The notes beneath the pieces are model-generated. The model saw only the letters and a list, made by a program, of their open reading frames with translations, searched no databases and was not told the origin of the DNA. From Modestobacter lapidis (GTDB lineage: Bacteria; Actinomycetota; Actinomycetes; Mycobacteriales; Geodermatophilaceae), in assembly GCA_019779905.1 (NCBI GenBank), contig JABAKE010000012.1:48573-112572 (forward strand): 64,000 bases of DNA, written 5' to 3'. Numbering within the stretch: position 1 is the stretch's first letter; every line of letters begins with the position of its first letter. The position numbers were made by a program, and so were the translations under genes. Positions 1 to 7,666 of the stretch are shown here, piece by piece.

Positions 1-11
1 CGGCGGCGCGG

Positions 12-893
12 GTGCCGATCGGCAGGGACCATGGGGGAGTGACCGCCGCGCCACCCACCGTGGAGGGGATCTCCGCCCTCACCGACCTGCTCGCCGACGG
101 CGGGGCGCTCGTCCTCTCCGGGGCCGGCATCTCCACCGATTCCGGCATCCCCGACTACCGGGGCGTGACCGGCTCGCTGCGCCGGCACACCCCGATGACC
201 TACCAGACGTTCACCCGTGACCCGCGGGGGCGGCACCGGTACTGGGCGCGCAGCTTCGTCGGCTGGCGGAAGATCGCCGACGCCCGGCCCAACCCGGGCC
301 ACCGGTCGGTCGCGGCGCTGCAGCAGGCCGGCACGGTCGGCGACGTGATCACCCAGAACGTCGACGGACTGCACCAGGCCGGCGGCGCCCGTGGCGTCGT
401 CGAGCTGCACGGCGGGCTGGACCGCACCGTCTGCCTTGCCTGCGGGGACGTCGCCGACCGCGCGGAGCTCGACCTCCGGCTGCAGGCGGTCAACCCGCGC
501 TTCCGGCCGGCCGGGCACGCTCCTGACGAGGTCAACCCCGACGGTGACGTCGAGCTCCCCGACGCCGCGCTCGACGGCTTCGTGATGGTCGACTGCCTGG
601 CCTGTGGCGGCGGACCGCTCAAGCCCGACGTCGTCTTCTTCGGCGAGACGGTGCCGCGCGACCGGGTCGACCACTGCTTCGGCCTGGTCGACCGGGCCGC
701 CTCCCTGGTGGTGCTCGGCTCCTCGCTGACCGTTATGAGCGGCTACCGGTTCGTCATCCACGCGGCCAAGCGCGGCATCCCGGTGGCCATCGTCAACGCC
801 GGCGCCACCCGCGGGGACGCGAAGGCCGACGTCCGGGTCGACGCCCCGCTCGGCGTGGTGCTGCCGGAGCTCGCCCGCCGGCTGGCCGGCTGA
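12..893 (+). CDS. Sir2-family NAD-dependent protein deacylase
   Basis: Sirtuins remove acyl groups from lysines using NAD+ and release nicotinamide. Visible motifs are GAGISTDSGIPDYRG (about residues 37-51), TQNVDGLHQAGG with the catalytic His (about 113-124), two CxxC pairs (CLAC and CLACGG) for the structural zinc, and KPDVVFFGE. The length of about 290 residues is normal for a bacterial class II-like sirtuin. The GTG at 12 is the first in-frame start. A GTG at 39 would remove nine residues and cannot be excluded. It stands alone and the next gene starts 36 bp downstream. The family is certain; the substrates are unknown. Confidence 0.93.
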   Translation: MPIGRDHGGVTAAPPTVEGISALTDLLADGGALVLSGAGISTDSGIPDYRGVTGSLRRHTPMTYQTFTRDPRGRHRYWARSFVGWRKIADARPNPGHRSVAALQQAGTVGDVITQNVDGLHQAGGARGVVELHGGLDRTVCLACGDVADRAELDLRLQAVNPRFRPAGHAPDEVNPDGDVELPDAALDGFVMVDCLACGGGPLKPDVVFFGETVPRDRVDHCFGLVDRAASLVVLGSSLTVMSGYRFVIHAAKRGIPVAIVNAGATRGDAKADVRVDAPLGVVLPELARRLAG

Positions 894-929
894 CCCGGCG
901 CCGCCGGCCCGTCCGGCCCAGACTGGGCG

Positions 930-1847
930 GTGATGCAGACCTTCCTCCCCGTCGCCGATTTCGCCGAGAGCGCCCGCCTGCTGGACTCCCCGCGGCTGGG
1001 CAAGCAGCGGGTCGAGACCCTCCAGGTGCTGCGGGCCCTCGAGCTGCCCGACTACGGCTGGGCCGCGCACCCGGTGGTCACCATGTGGCGCGGGCGCACC
1101 GCCGGGCTGGTCGTCTACGGCCTGGCGATGGTGCGGGCCTGGACGGAACGCGGGTTCGCCGACAGCACCGAGACGCTCATCGCCGAGTTCGCCCCCGAGG
1201 CCGCGCGGATGACCCAGGCGCAGGCCGCGGCCGCCGGCCTGCTGCCCAGCTGGGTCGGCGACGAGGCGCTGCACCGGTCGCACCGGTCCAACCTGCTGGC
1301 CAAGGATCCGGGGTTCTACCGGCCGGCGTTCGGCGCGGAGCCGGCCGACCTGCCCTACGTGTGGCCGGGCGCGGACGACGTGCCGCCGCCGCCCGCGCCC
1401 GAGGGCGTGCCGGTGTGGGTGGTGCGACCGCGGGCGCACACCGAGCTGGGCGCCGCGCTGGCCACCGGCGTCGTCGGGCTCGGCACGCAGTCGGGGATCG
1501 ACGTCGACGCCACCGGGCTGAGCCCGGCCGAGCTGCGGGTGCTGGCCAAGGAGCTCTCCGGGCGCCGGCCGGCCAAGGACCTCCGCCAGCTGAGCGCGCT
1601 CCTCGACGAGATGCGCCCCGGCGATCTCGTCGGTCTGCCCGTCGAGCACGGCACCGGGCTGCTGCTCGGCGAGGTGGTCGGCGGCTACTCCTTCGCCGGC
1701 CGGGAGCTGCTGCCGCACCGGCGGCCGGCCCGCTTCGGCGGGGTGGTGCCGCGATCGGCGGCCCGCCCGCCGGCCACGCTGCAGGACCCGCGGGCGCTGT
1801 TCCGGATCACCCTGGACCCGGCAGGCGTCCCGGCGCCGCTGCGCTGA
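930..1847 (+). CDS. MSMEG_6728-type (Pyr_excise) protein fused to a C-terminal Mrr-N-like domain
   Basis: Residues 1 to about 130 match the MSMEG_6728 family, which carries a pyrimidine-dimer DNA glycosylase (T4 endonuclease V-like) domain. The signs are MQTFLPVADFAESARLLD, LGKQRVETLQVLRAL, the HP-MWRG motif and a conserved HRSHRSNL. After a Pro-rich linker (150-160), residues 161-305 look like a second module. It has the VWVVRPRAH opening, a central MRPGDLVGLPVEHG with GLLLGEVVGGY, and a closing HRRPARFGGVVPRSA, the pattern of the small N-terminal domain of Mrr-type restriction enzymes. The first domain is a confident family match. The second is recognised by eye. A role in handling damaged or modified DNA is inference. 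Start is GTG 930 or ATG 933. Confidence 0.8.
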   Translation: MMQTFLPVADFAESARLLDSPRLGKQRVETLQVLRALELPDYGWAAHPVVTMWRGRTAGLVVYGLAMVRAWTERGFADSTETLIAEFAPEAARMTQAQAAAAGLLPSWVGDEALHRSHRSNLLAKDPGFYRPAFGAEPADLPYVWPGADDVPPPPAPEGVPVWVVRPRAHTELGAALATGVVGLGTQSGIDVDATGLSPAELRVLAKELSGRRPAKDLRQLSALLDEMRPGDLVGLPVEHGTGLLLGEVVGGYSFAGRELLPHRRPARFGGVVPRSAARPPATLQDPRALFRITLDPAGVPAPLR

Positions 1848-1893
1848 CCGGTCGACGGCGTCAGCACTGCGGCGCAGCCGTGGGGTCGGCGTC

Positions 1894-1976
1894 GCGACCC
1901 GGGTGACCACCTGCGCGGGCACCGGAGCACCACGACGTCGCCCCCGTCGTTCGGCAGGGTGCGGTCACCCGGTCGC
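1894..1976. terminator. Long inverted repeat between convergent genes
   Basis: Arms at 1894-1908 and 1963-1976 are complementary over 14 pairs with one bulged C (GCGACC, then GGGTGACC, against GGTCACCCGGTCGC). The element lies between the end of the plus-strand fusion gene and the end of the minus-strand thioesterase, and its right arm includes the thioesterase stop codon. No U-tract follows, so it is a putative bidirectional terminator or stability hairpin. Confidence 0.45.
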
Positions 1977-2384
1977 AGGCAGCGGCACGTTCTGCAACCG
2001 GACCTGTCCGCGGGCGACGAGCTTGCCGTCCTCGGCCCGGGTCAGGCTCACCAGCCAGAGCTGCTGGGTACGGCCCTGCTGGACCGGCTCGGCGAGCACG
2101 TCGAGCCGGCCGCTGGTCATCGGCCGGAGGAAGTCGGTCGCGTTGTGCAGGCCGACGGCGAACTCGCCGCGGTCGACCACCGCGGCGCTGGCGCCGATGC
2201 TGGCGGCGGACTCGACCACCGTGCAGTAGACGCCGCCGTGCACGACGCCCCACGGGGTGTGGTGCGCACGCCCCAGGTCGACGGCGCCGGTGACCCGGGT
2301 GCCGGACACCTCGGCGGGCACGAACCCGGAGGCAGCGGCGAAGGAGCTGACCGCTGCCAGGTCCGTCGGAGGCAGTGCGCTCAT
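1965..2384 (-). CDS. PaaI-family hotdog thioesterase
   Basis: A hotdog-fold acyl-CoA thioesterase of 139 residues, the usual size. The family signature HHTPWGVVHGGVYCTVVES is visible (about residues 39-57), with the catalytic region HGG followed by the long helix. Members hydrolyse aryl- or acyl-CoA esters; the substrate cannot be read from sequence. The ATG at 2384 overlaps the stop of the upstream VOC gene in an ATGA arrangement, so the two are probably translationally coupled. An in-frame start three codons earlier would break that overlap and is less likely. Confidence 0.88.
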   Translation of the reverse strand: MSALPPTDLAAVSSFAAASGFVPAEVSGTRVTGAVDLGRAHHTPWGVVHGGVYCTVVESAASIGASAAVVDRGEFAVGLHNATDFLRPMTSGRLDVLAEPVQQGRTQQLWLVSLTRAEDGKLVARGQVRLQNVPLPATG

Positions 2385-2737
2385 GCGTCCCACACCAGGC
2401 AGAAGGGATGGCCGACCGGATCGGCGTAGACCCGGAAGTCGCCGCCGCCGCCGGGCAGCCGGCGGGCGCCCAGGGCGAGCACCTGCGGCTCGGCCACGTC
2501 GACGTCGGCGACCCGGATGTCGAGGTGGAACTGCTGCGGCCGGGTCGGGTCCGGCCAGGCCGGGGGAACGAGATCCGGGGCCTGCTGGACGGCGATCCGG
2601 TAACCGGCGCCGGTGACGACGACCCAGTCGTCGCCGGGCCGGCCGCTGACCTCCATGCCCAGTACCTCGGCGTAGAAGGTCGCCAGCGCGTGGGCGTCAG
2701 GGGCGTCGATGACGACGGAGTGCAACTGGCCGATCAT
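2381..2737 (-). CDS. VOC (glyoxalase/bleomycin-resistance-like) family protein
   Basis: A single vicinal-oxygen-chelate domain protein of about 118 residues. It has the paired beta-alpha-beta-beta-beta modules: an N-terminal LHSVVIDAPDAHALATFYAEVLGMEV, and a C-terminal half with FRVYADPVGHPFCLVWDA. Many such proteins are metal-dependent dioxygenases, isomerases or binding proteins, and no specific activity can be assigned. The ATG at 2737 is nine bases from a strong GGGGGAGG site. An ATG three codons upstream abuts that site and is unlikely to be used. It is the first gene of a two-gene unit with the thioesterase. Confidence 0.85.
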   Translation of the reverse strand: MIGQLHSVVIDAPDAHALATFYAEVLGMEVSGRPGDDWVVVTGAGYRIAVQQAPDLVPPAWPDPTRPQQFHLDIRVADVDVAEPQVLALGARRLPGGGGDFRVYADPVGHPFCLVWDA

Positions 2738-2850
2738 GACCGCCATCCTCCCCCGGCCGGCCGGGGCCCGGCAGCCCGGTGTCGTGGCGGCGCCACGGCG
2801 CGCGGCCACCCGGGCTGCGGGCCGCGCCGGTCGTGCCGCACGATCGGCAC

Positions 2851-3408
2851 ATGGCCGACCCGCTTTCCGCACCCCAGCTGGGCACGCTCACCTGGCACCC
2901 CGCCGCCGACCGGCCCGACCTGCTGGGCGATCCGGTCGCCGCGGCCCTGGCCGGCCTGTCCGGACCGGCGTGGGTGGCCGAGATCGACGACGCGGCGGCC
3001 GACACCGCCGCCTTCACCGACACCTACCAGGTGCCGCCGGAGGCCTCGGCCAACTGCGTGGTCGTCGCCGCCCGGCGCGGCGGGCAGACGACGCTGGCCG
3101 CCTGCCTGGTGCTGGCGACCACCCGGGCCGACGTGAACGGCCTGGTCCGCCGGCACCTGGGTGCCCGCAAGGCCTCGTTCGCGCCGCAGGACGTCGCGGT
3201 CGCCGAGAGCGGCATGGCCTACGGCGGGATCACCCCGGTCGGGCTGCCCGCGGACTGGCCGGTGCTGGTGGACGCCCGGGTGGCGGCCGGGGAGCTGCTC
3301 GTCGTCGGCTCGGGCACCCGGGGCAGCAAGCTGGCCGTACCCGGGGCGGTGCTGGCCGCGCTCCCGGGCGCCGCGGTGCTCGAGGGCCTCGGCCAGCCGC
3401 TGGAGTGA
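2851..3408 (+). CDS. YbaK/EbsC-family aminoacyl-tRNA deacylase-like protein
   Basis: About 185 residues matching the YbaK/ProX fold, which hydrolyses misacylated tRNAs in trans. Visible features are NCVVVAARRGG and the central NGLVRRHLGARKASFA, where the Lys corresponds to the functional lysine of the family. Next come the SGMAYGGITPVGLP loop and a C-terminal VVGSGTRGSKLAVP. The ATG at 2851 begins MADPLSAP; a longer in-frame opening upstream is Arg/Pro-rich and does not look like this family. It is divergent from the VOC gene, with a 113-bp gap that contains nested GC-rich inverted repeats. Confidence 0.87.
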   Translation: MADPLSAPQLGTLTWHPAADRPDLLGDPVAAALAGLSGPAWVAEIDDAAADTAAFTDTYQVPPEASANCVVVAARRGGQTTLAACLVLATTRADVNGLVRRHLGARKASFAPQDVAVAESGMAYGGITPVGLPADWPVLVDARVAAGELLVVGSGTRGSKLAVPGAVLAALPGAAVLEGLGQPLE

Positions 3409-3435
3409 GGCGCCGGCGGCTCTAGGCTCGCGGTG

Positions 3436-3597
3436 ATGAGCGAACCCGACGACGACCGCCCGGCGCCCGGCCCCGTCGTCCGGCCGGAACGTGCGCCGGA
3501 CGACAGCGACCTCGGCTGGGGTGAGCGGCTGACCGACCCCGACGACGAGGACCGCCGCTACCTGGAGGACCGGCCGCCGCACTGGGGGAGCGACTGA
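3436..3597 (+). CDS. Small acidic protein of unknown function (53 aa)
   Basis: An ATG at 3436 opens a 53-residue frame, 27 bp after the YbaK-like gene, so the two could be cotranscribed. The protein is Asp/Glu/Pro-rich and looks disordered, with a C-terminal motif GWGERLTDPDDEDRRYLEDR ending PPHWGSD. Small acidic proteins with a similar GWGER ending are common in high-GC actinobacteria, but no function is known to me. It ends four bases before the stop of the convergent mscL. It is called as real because of position, reading-frame composition and the motif. Confidence 0.6.
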   Translation: MSEPDDDRPAPGPVVRPERAPDDSDLGWGERLTDPDDEDRRYLEDRPPHWGSD

Positions 3598-3601
3598 CGG
3601 C

Positions 3602-4039
3602 CTACAGCCGGCCGGGCAGTGCGGTGGTGCCCGGACCCGACGGGTCGCCGCCCGGCCGCTGCCCCTGCTGGGCGCGCAGCAGGTCGCGGATCTCAACCAG
3701 CAGCTCGACCTGCGTGGGCGCCACCGGACCGGCCTCCTCGCCGCGCCGACGCCGCTCGACGAGCGTCTTCATCGGCAGCACGACGACGAGGTAGACGACG
3801 GCAGCGGTGAGCACGAAGGTGATCACGGCGTTGACGAACGCGCCCCAGGTGAACCGCTGGCCGTCCACGACGACGGTGCCGCCGTCGACCCCGCCCCCGC
3901 CGACCAGGCCGATCAGGGGCTCCAGGAACGACGCGGTGAACGAGCCGACGACCGCGGTGAACGCGGCGCCGATCACCACCGCCACGGCGAGGTCGACGAC
4001 GTTGCCGCGCAGCAGGAAGTCCTTGAAGCCCTTGATCAC
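3602..4039 (-). CDS. mscL: Large-conductance mechanosensitive channel MscL
   Basis: A homopentameric inner-membrane channel that opens under membrane tension and releases solutes during hypo-osmotic shock. The 145-residue protein has the N-terminal amphipathic helix (MIKGFKDFLLRGNVVDLAVA) and TM1 around VVIGAAFTAVVGSFTASFLEPLIG. A periplasmic loop leads into TM2, FVNAVITFVLTAAVVYLVVV, followed by the charged cytoplasmic helix KTLVERRRRGEE and a disordered tail. The start is GTG. In mycobacteria mscL also lies close to fmdB and galU, so this is likely ancestral order. Confidence 0.97.
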   Translation of the reverse strand: MIKGFKDFLLRGNVVDLAVAVVIGAAFTAVVGSFTASFLEPLIGLVGGGGVDGGTVVVDGQRFTWGAFVNAVITFVLTAAVVYLVVVLPMKTLVERRRRGEEAGPVAPTQVELLVEIRDLLRAQQGQRPGGDPSGPGTTALPGRL

Positions 4040-4087
4040 GGGTTCTCCCGGGTTCGGAGCGCACCGCCCGGGAGGGCCCCGGGCCGG

Positions 4088-4729
4088 TCACGGTGGGCCG
4101 AGGGTAACGGTGAGCGATCCGGTGGCAGCGGCTGCGGCCAGGGCCCGCGCGGTCTCCGGTGAGACCGCCAGCACCAGCAACCCGGAGCCCTCCGGAGCGG
4201 TGCCGAACGGCTCGTCGGTCGAGGCGCCGGGCGGTGCGCCGAGCACCAGCGCGTCAGCGGCCACGACCTCGGCGGTCCCGGCCTCCGGGACGCTCGAGAG
4301 GACGTCCACCCGGTCGCCGGGGCGGACCAGGGCGGCCACTGCGAGGTCGGCCAGGCGCACCGGGGCGGCGACCTCTCCGACGGGCACCTGCGCCCACATG
4401 GCCGGGCCCACCAGCCGCACGTCGGTCACCGGCTCCCCGCGGCGCAACGGCCCGGCCAGCACCCGTCCGGCCACCCCGGACCCCGGTCCGCTCGCGCCGT
4501 CGGGGACCAGGGCCGCCGGAAGGGCGGCCACGGCCAGGTCCGCAGCGGCGAGGAGCGTGCCGGCGGGCAGGTCGGTCGCTGCCACCAGCACCGGGACCGT
4601 ACTCACCGCCGGTGGCCCGATCGACGGGGCCGGGCGCAGCGCGAGCGCGAGGGCCAGCCCGACCAGCAGGCCGGCGGCCACCTGGCGCAGCAGGTGCACC
4701 GGGGAACGGGGACGCCGCAGGAGTCGCAC
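4088..4729 (-). CDS. SAF-domain protein, CpaB/RcpC-like
   Basis: A 213-residue protein with one N-terminal transmembrane segment (about residues 15-35, AAGLLVGLALALAL). A SAF domain follows (about 45-105), with VLVAATDLPAGTLLAAADLAVAALP and the GRVLAGPLRRGEPVTDVRL signature. The C-terminal part resembles the RcpC/CpaB domain of Flp-pilus assembly proteins. No other pilus genes are present here, so a Tad-pilus role is not supported by context. Actinobacteria often carry an orphan copy near mscL and fmdB. The start is GTG. Confidence 0.8.
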   Translation of the reverse strand: MRLLRRPRSPVHLLRQVAAGLLVGLALALALRPAPSIGPPAVSTVPVLVAATDLPAGTLLAAADLAVAALPAALVPDGASGPGSGVAGRVLAGPLRRGEPVTDVRLVGPAMWAQVPVGEVAAPVRLADLAVAALVRPGDRVDVLSSVPEAGTAEVVAADALVLGAPPGASTDEPFGTAPEGSGLLVLAVSPETARALAAAAATGSLTVTLGPP

Positions 4730-4841
4730 GCCGCGACGCTAGGTCGCCGCGCCCGCCCGGGACGGCGGCCGGCCGGGGACTGTGGACATCGCCGGCAGGT
4801 GTGGACGCCGGCGGGCGGCGAGCCCGCCCGCCGTGCTCGGG

Positions 4842-5222
4842 CTAGTTGGCGGCCTTGCTGGCGGCACCGCTGGAGGAGGTGCTGCTCGACGAGGAGTCCT
4901 TCTTCGGCGCCGCGGAGGCGGGCTCCTTCGACCCCTTCGAGTCCTTCGACCCGCTCGACCCGTTCGAGTCCTTCGACCCGTTCGAGTCCTTCGACCCGTT
5001 CGAGGAGGAGTCCTTCGCCGACGCGGTGGAGGTCTCGGCCTTGCGGCTGTCGGTCCGGTAGAAGCCCGAGCCCTTGAAGACGACCCCGACCGAGCCGTAG
5101 ACCTTGCGCACCGGCGCGTCGCACTCCGGGCAGGTGCTCACCGCCGGGTCGCTGAACGACTGCACGACCTCGAACTCGTGCTTGCCCTCGGTGTTGGTGC
5201 AGACGTACTGGTAGGTGGGCAC
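4842..5222 (-). CDS. FmdB-family zinc-ribbon protein with a low-complexity tail
   Basis: The N-terminal 55 residues form the FmdB/CxxC_CxxC_SSSS regulatory-type zinc ribbon: MPTYQYVCTNTEGKHEFE, then CPECDAPVRKVYG, then GVVFKGSGFYRTDSR. The first pair is degenerate because only one Cys is present in VCTN. The remaining ~65 residues are Ser/Lys/Gly/Asp-rich and include repeats of the type SKDSNG, encoded by an 18-bp tandem repeat. The start is GTG at 5222, needed for the family-typical MPTYQY. In M. tuberculosis the orthologue Rv0991c is next to the cyclo-ligase gene; here about 7 kb of other genes intervenes. Function is unproven. Confidence 0.88.
   Translation of the reverse strand: MPTYQYVCTNTEGKHEFEVVQSFSDPAVSTCPECDAPVRKVYGSVGVVFKGSGFYRTDSRKAETSTASAKDSSSNGSKDSNGSKDSNGSSGSKDSKGSKEPASAAPKKDSSSSSTSSSGAASKAAN
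4930..5004. repeat. 18-bp in-frame tandem repeat in the fmdB-type gene
   Basis: Units of the form GACCCGTTCGAGTCCTTC on the plus strand occur at 4930-4947 (one variant base), 4957-4974 and 4975-4992. A 9-bp half unit lies at 4948-4956 and a partial copy at 4993-5004. The period is a multiple of three, so copy-number change keeps frame and alters the length of the Ser/Lys/Asp tail. Confidence 0.85.
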
Positions 5223-5423
5223 GGTGCAGTGGCTCCTCGTCCGAGTGGTCGCCAGGCTGGCACTCGGGCCCGGCGACTGCCAATCATGCGCCGTCCGGGG
5301 CCGGTCGTCCACGTCCACCGGGCCACGCGCGTCGTGCCGCGGGTCACAGCGTGGCGTCCTGATCGGGGAACCGTCGACTTCCGGACGGTGAGGGGCTCGC
5401 GGTCGGCCGGTACGGTTCCGGCC

Positions 5424-5906
5424 GTGGCGGACCGGTGGCTCGACGAGGCCGAACAGCACACCTGGCGGGTCTGGCTGGCCGTGGCCGAGCTGATGCCGCG
5501 CACCCTGGACGCCCAGATGCAGCGCGACGCGGGCCTGACCCACGCGGCGTACGTCGTCCTGGCGATGCTGTCGGAGGCGCCGGACGGCAGCCGGCGGATG
5601 AGCGACCTGGCGCGGGTGGCGAACCAGTCGCAGAGCCGGCTGTCGCACACCGTGGCCCGGCTGGAGGAGCGCGGCTGGGTGCGCCGGGAGCGGGCCACCG
5701 ACGACCGGCGGGGCAACGTCGCCGTCCTCACCGAGGCGGGGCAGGAGGTCGTCGCCCGGGTGGCGCCCGGCCACGTGGCCGCCGTCCGCGACTCCTTCTT
5801 CGCCGCGCTCACCCCGGAGCAGACCCGGTTGCTGGGCGAGGCGCTGGGCGCCGTCCTCGAGCGGCTGGACCCCGACCACACCCAGCGGGCCATCGCCGGC
5901 AGCTGA
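5424..5906 (+). CDS. MarR-family transcriptional regulator
   Basis: A 160-residue winged-helix regulator. The family features are the dimer helix WRVWLAVAELMPRTLDAQM, the DNA-reading helix QSQSRLSHTVARLEERGWVRRE, and the wing DDRRGNVAVLTEAGQEVV. MarR proteins usually repress adjacent genes and respond to small phenolic or oxidising ligands. The following oxidoreductase starts 43 bp downstream on the same strand, so it is a candidate partner or target. Start is the GTG at 5424. The 201-bp gap to the divergent fmdB-type gene is where the promoters must lie. Confidence 0.9.
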   Translation: MADRWLDEAEQHTWRVWLAVAELMPRTLDAQMQRDAGLTHAAYVVLAMLSEAPDGSRRMSDLARVANQSQSRLSHTVARLEERGWVRRERATDDRRGNVAVLTEAGQEVVARVAPGHVAAVRDSFFAALTPEQTRLLGEALGAVLERLDPDHTQRAIAGS

Positions 5907-5949
5907 CGCTCCGGGAAGCTCCGGTGGCCGCCGGTCGTTGCCGCAGGCG

Positions 5950-6984
5950 ATGTCCGAGACGCGCACGCCACTGCCCCTGTCCGTCCTCGAGCTGGCCACC
6001 GTCGGCACGGGGCAGACCACGGCCGAGGCGCTGGCCGCCACCACCGAGGTGGCCCAGGCCGCCGACCGGCTGGGCTACAGCCGGATCTGGGTGGCCGAGC
6101 ACCACAACATGCCGGCCGTGGCCAGCACCAACCCGCCGGTGCTGATCGCGCACCTCGCCGCCGTGACCGACCGCATCCGGGTGGGCTCGGGCGGGGTGAT
6201 GCTGCCCAACCACGCGCCGCTGGTGGTGGCCGAGCAGTTCGCGCTGCTGGAGGCGCTGCACCCCGGGCGGATCGACCTCGGCATCGGCCGGGCCCCGGGC
6301 ACCGACCAGCACACCGCGCTCGCGCTGCGCCGCGACCCGAAGGCCCTGTCGGCCGAGGACTTCCCGCAGAACCTGATCGACGTGCTGGGGCTGTTCGGCG
6401 ACGGGCGGGTCGAGGGCGGTCTCGCCGAGCGGTTCAGCGCCACCCCCGCCGCGTCGTCCGCGCCCGCGGTGGTGCTGCTGGGCTCCAGTGGCTTCTCCGC
6501 GGAGCTGGCCGGCGCCCTCGGCCTGCCGTTCACCTTCGCCCACCACTTCGGCAGCCCGAACACGGTGGCAGCCGTCGAGCGGTACCGGGAGTCGTTCCGG
6601 CCCTCGGCCGCGCTGGAGCGGCCGTACACGATCGTCACGGCGAACACCCTGGTCGCCGAGGACGACGACGAGGCCCGGCGGCTCGCGCTGCCCGGTCAGC
6701 TGATGCGGTTGGCGATTCGCACCAACCGGCTGCGGCCGGTGCCGAGCCCGGCGGAGGCCGCCGTGCATCCCGAGCGGGCCGCCGCGGAGGCGATGCCCAG
6801 CAACGCGATCATCGGTAGCCCGCAGCGGGTGACCGCCGGGCTGCGGCAGCTGGCCGCCGACACCGGCGCCGACGAGCTGATGGTGTCCGCGTCCACCCAC
6901 GGAGCGGCGGAGCGGGTGCGCAGCCTGGAACTGCTGGCCGGCGCCTGGGGGCTTCTCCCGGCAGCGGTGCGCCCCGCCGCCTAG
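5950..6984 (+). CDS. LLM-class (luciferase-like) flavin-dependent oxidoreductase, MsnO8-type
   Basis: A 344-residue TIM-barrel flavin monooxygenase-like protein. It opens LPLSVLELATVGTGQTTAEAL, followed by DRLGYSRIWVAEHHNMP and VGSGGVMLPNHAPLVVAEQF. LHPGRIDLGIGRAPGTDQ, typical of the MsnO8 subgroup, comes after. These enzymes use reduced FMN or F420, but the substrate is unknown. The ATG at 5950 gives MSETRTPLPL. It lies directly downstream of the MarR gene and probably forms an operon with it. Confidence 0.9.
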   Translation: MSETRTPLPLSVLELATVGTGQTTAEALAATTEVAQAADRLGYSRIWVAEHHNMPAVASTNPPVLIAHLAAVTDRIRVGSGGVMLPNHAPLVVAEQFALLEALHPGRIDLGIGRAPGTDQHTALALRRDPKALSAEDFPQNLIDVLGLFGDGRVEGGLAERFSATPAASSAPAVVLLGSSGFSAELAGALGLPFTFAHHFGSPNTVAAVERYRESFRPSAALERPYTIVTANTLVAEDDDEARRLALPGQLMRLAIRTNRLRPVPSPAEAAVHPERAAAEAMPSNAIIGSPQRVTAGLRQLAADTGADELMVSASTHGAAERVRSLELLAGAWGLLPAAVRPAA

Positions 6985-6997
6985 CGTCGCCCTGGGG

Positions 6998-7011
6998 GAC
7001 CTTTGCTGGAC
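6998..7011. promoter_or_regulatory. Copy 1 of a motif shared with the downstream methyltransferase promoter
   Basis: GACCTTTGCTGGAC lies 12 bp before the first possible start of the XRE-cupin regulator. A close relative, GACCTTCTTGCTCGAC (7667-7682), precedes the methyltransferase gene. The pair differs by a 2-bp insertion and one base. A shared operator for the XRE-cupin protein is inferred. Confidence 0.35.
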
Positions 7012-7023
7012 GGTCATACGCTC

Positions 7024-7623
7024 ATGCTCATGACGCAAGACGATGACGAGCTGGAGAGCCTGGTGCGCAAGCGCATCCGGGCGCTGCGTGTCGCGCAGGG
7101 GTGGTCACTGGGCGAGCTCGCCACCCGGGCCAACGTCAGCCAGTCGACGCTCTCCCGGATCGAGAACGGGCAGCGCCGCCTCGCGCTCGACCAGCTCGTC
7201 ACCCTGGCTCGCGCGCTGGACACGACGCTGGACCAGCTGGTCGAGACGGCGTCCGACGACGTGGTCACCAATCCGACGATCGACGGCGCGCACGGGCTGA
7301 TGCGGTGGACCGTCAAGGGCGATCCGGGCATGTCCGTCGTCCGTCAGCGCATCACCCAGCCGCCGCCCGAGAATCCCGCGCGCATGCGCGCACACCCCGG
7401 CCGTGAATGGCTCGTCGTCCTGTCCGGGACCGCCGTCCTCATGCTGGGCCACCGGCGCTTCCGCGTGGAGACCGACCAGGCCGCCGAATTCCCCACGATG
7501 CTGCCGCATGCCATCGGGACCGCCGGTGGGCCGTGCGAGATCCTCGGGATCTTCGATCGCGACGCGCGCCGTGGTCACCGCAGTACCGATGGGGACGGCG
7601 ACCTCGGTCGCCCCGAGACGTGA
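7024..7623 (+). CDS. XRE-family regulator with C-terminal cupin sensor domain
   Basis: About 199 residues. The N-terminal lambda-repressor-like HTH spans roughly residues 10-65 (ALRVAQGWSLGELATRANV, SQSTLSRIENGQRRLALDQL). The C-terminal cupin barrel covers about residues 110-175, with HPGREWLVVLSGTAVLMLGHRRF and ETDQAAEFPTMLPHAIG. In this architecture the cupin binds a small ligand and controls DNA binding. Candidate ATG starts are 7024 and 7030. The likely target is the methyltransferase gene 107 bp downstream, because both upstream regions carry the same motif. Confidence 0.9.
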   Translation: MLMTQDDDELESLVRKRIRALRVAQGWSLGELATRANVSQSTLSRIENGQRRLALDQLVTLARALDTTLDQLVETASDDVVTNPTIDGAHGLMRWTVKGDPGMSVVRQRITQPPPENPARMRAHPGREWLVVLSGTAVLMLGHRRFRVETDQAAEFPTMLPHAIGTAGGPCEILGIFDRDARRGHRSTDGDGDLGRPET

Positions 7624-7666
7624 TCCCGCGCCGAACAGGCCTTGCCCGGCAGGTCGTGTCAACGTC

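Noticed and set aside
12..1847. A defence system made of the sirtuin and the Mrr-N-like fusion
   Set aside because: The sirtuin is a complete stand-alone deacylase with zinc-binding Cys and no fused helical or Argonaute-like partner, and no other defence genes lie nearby. Adjacency alone is not enough.
4088..4729. Part of a Tad/Flp pilus locus
   Set aside because: Only the CpaB-like SAF protein is present; no prepilin, ATPase or secretin-like genes are in the window.
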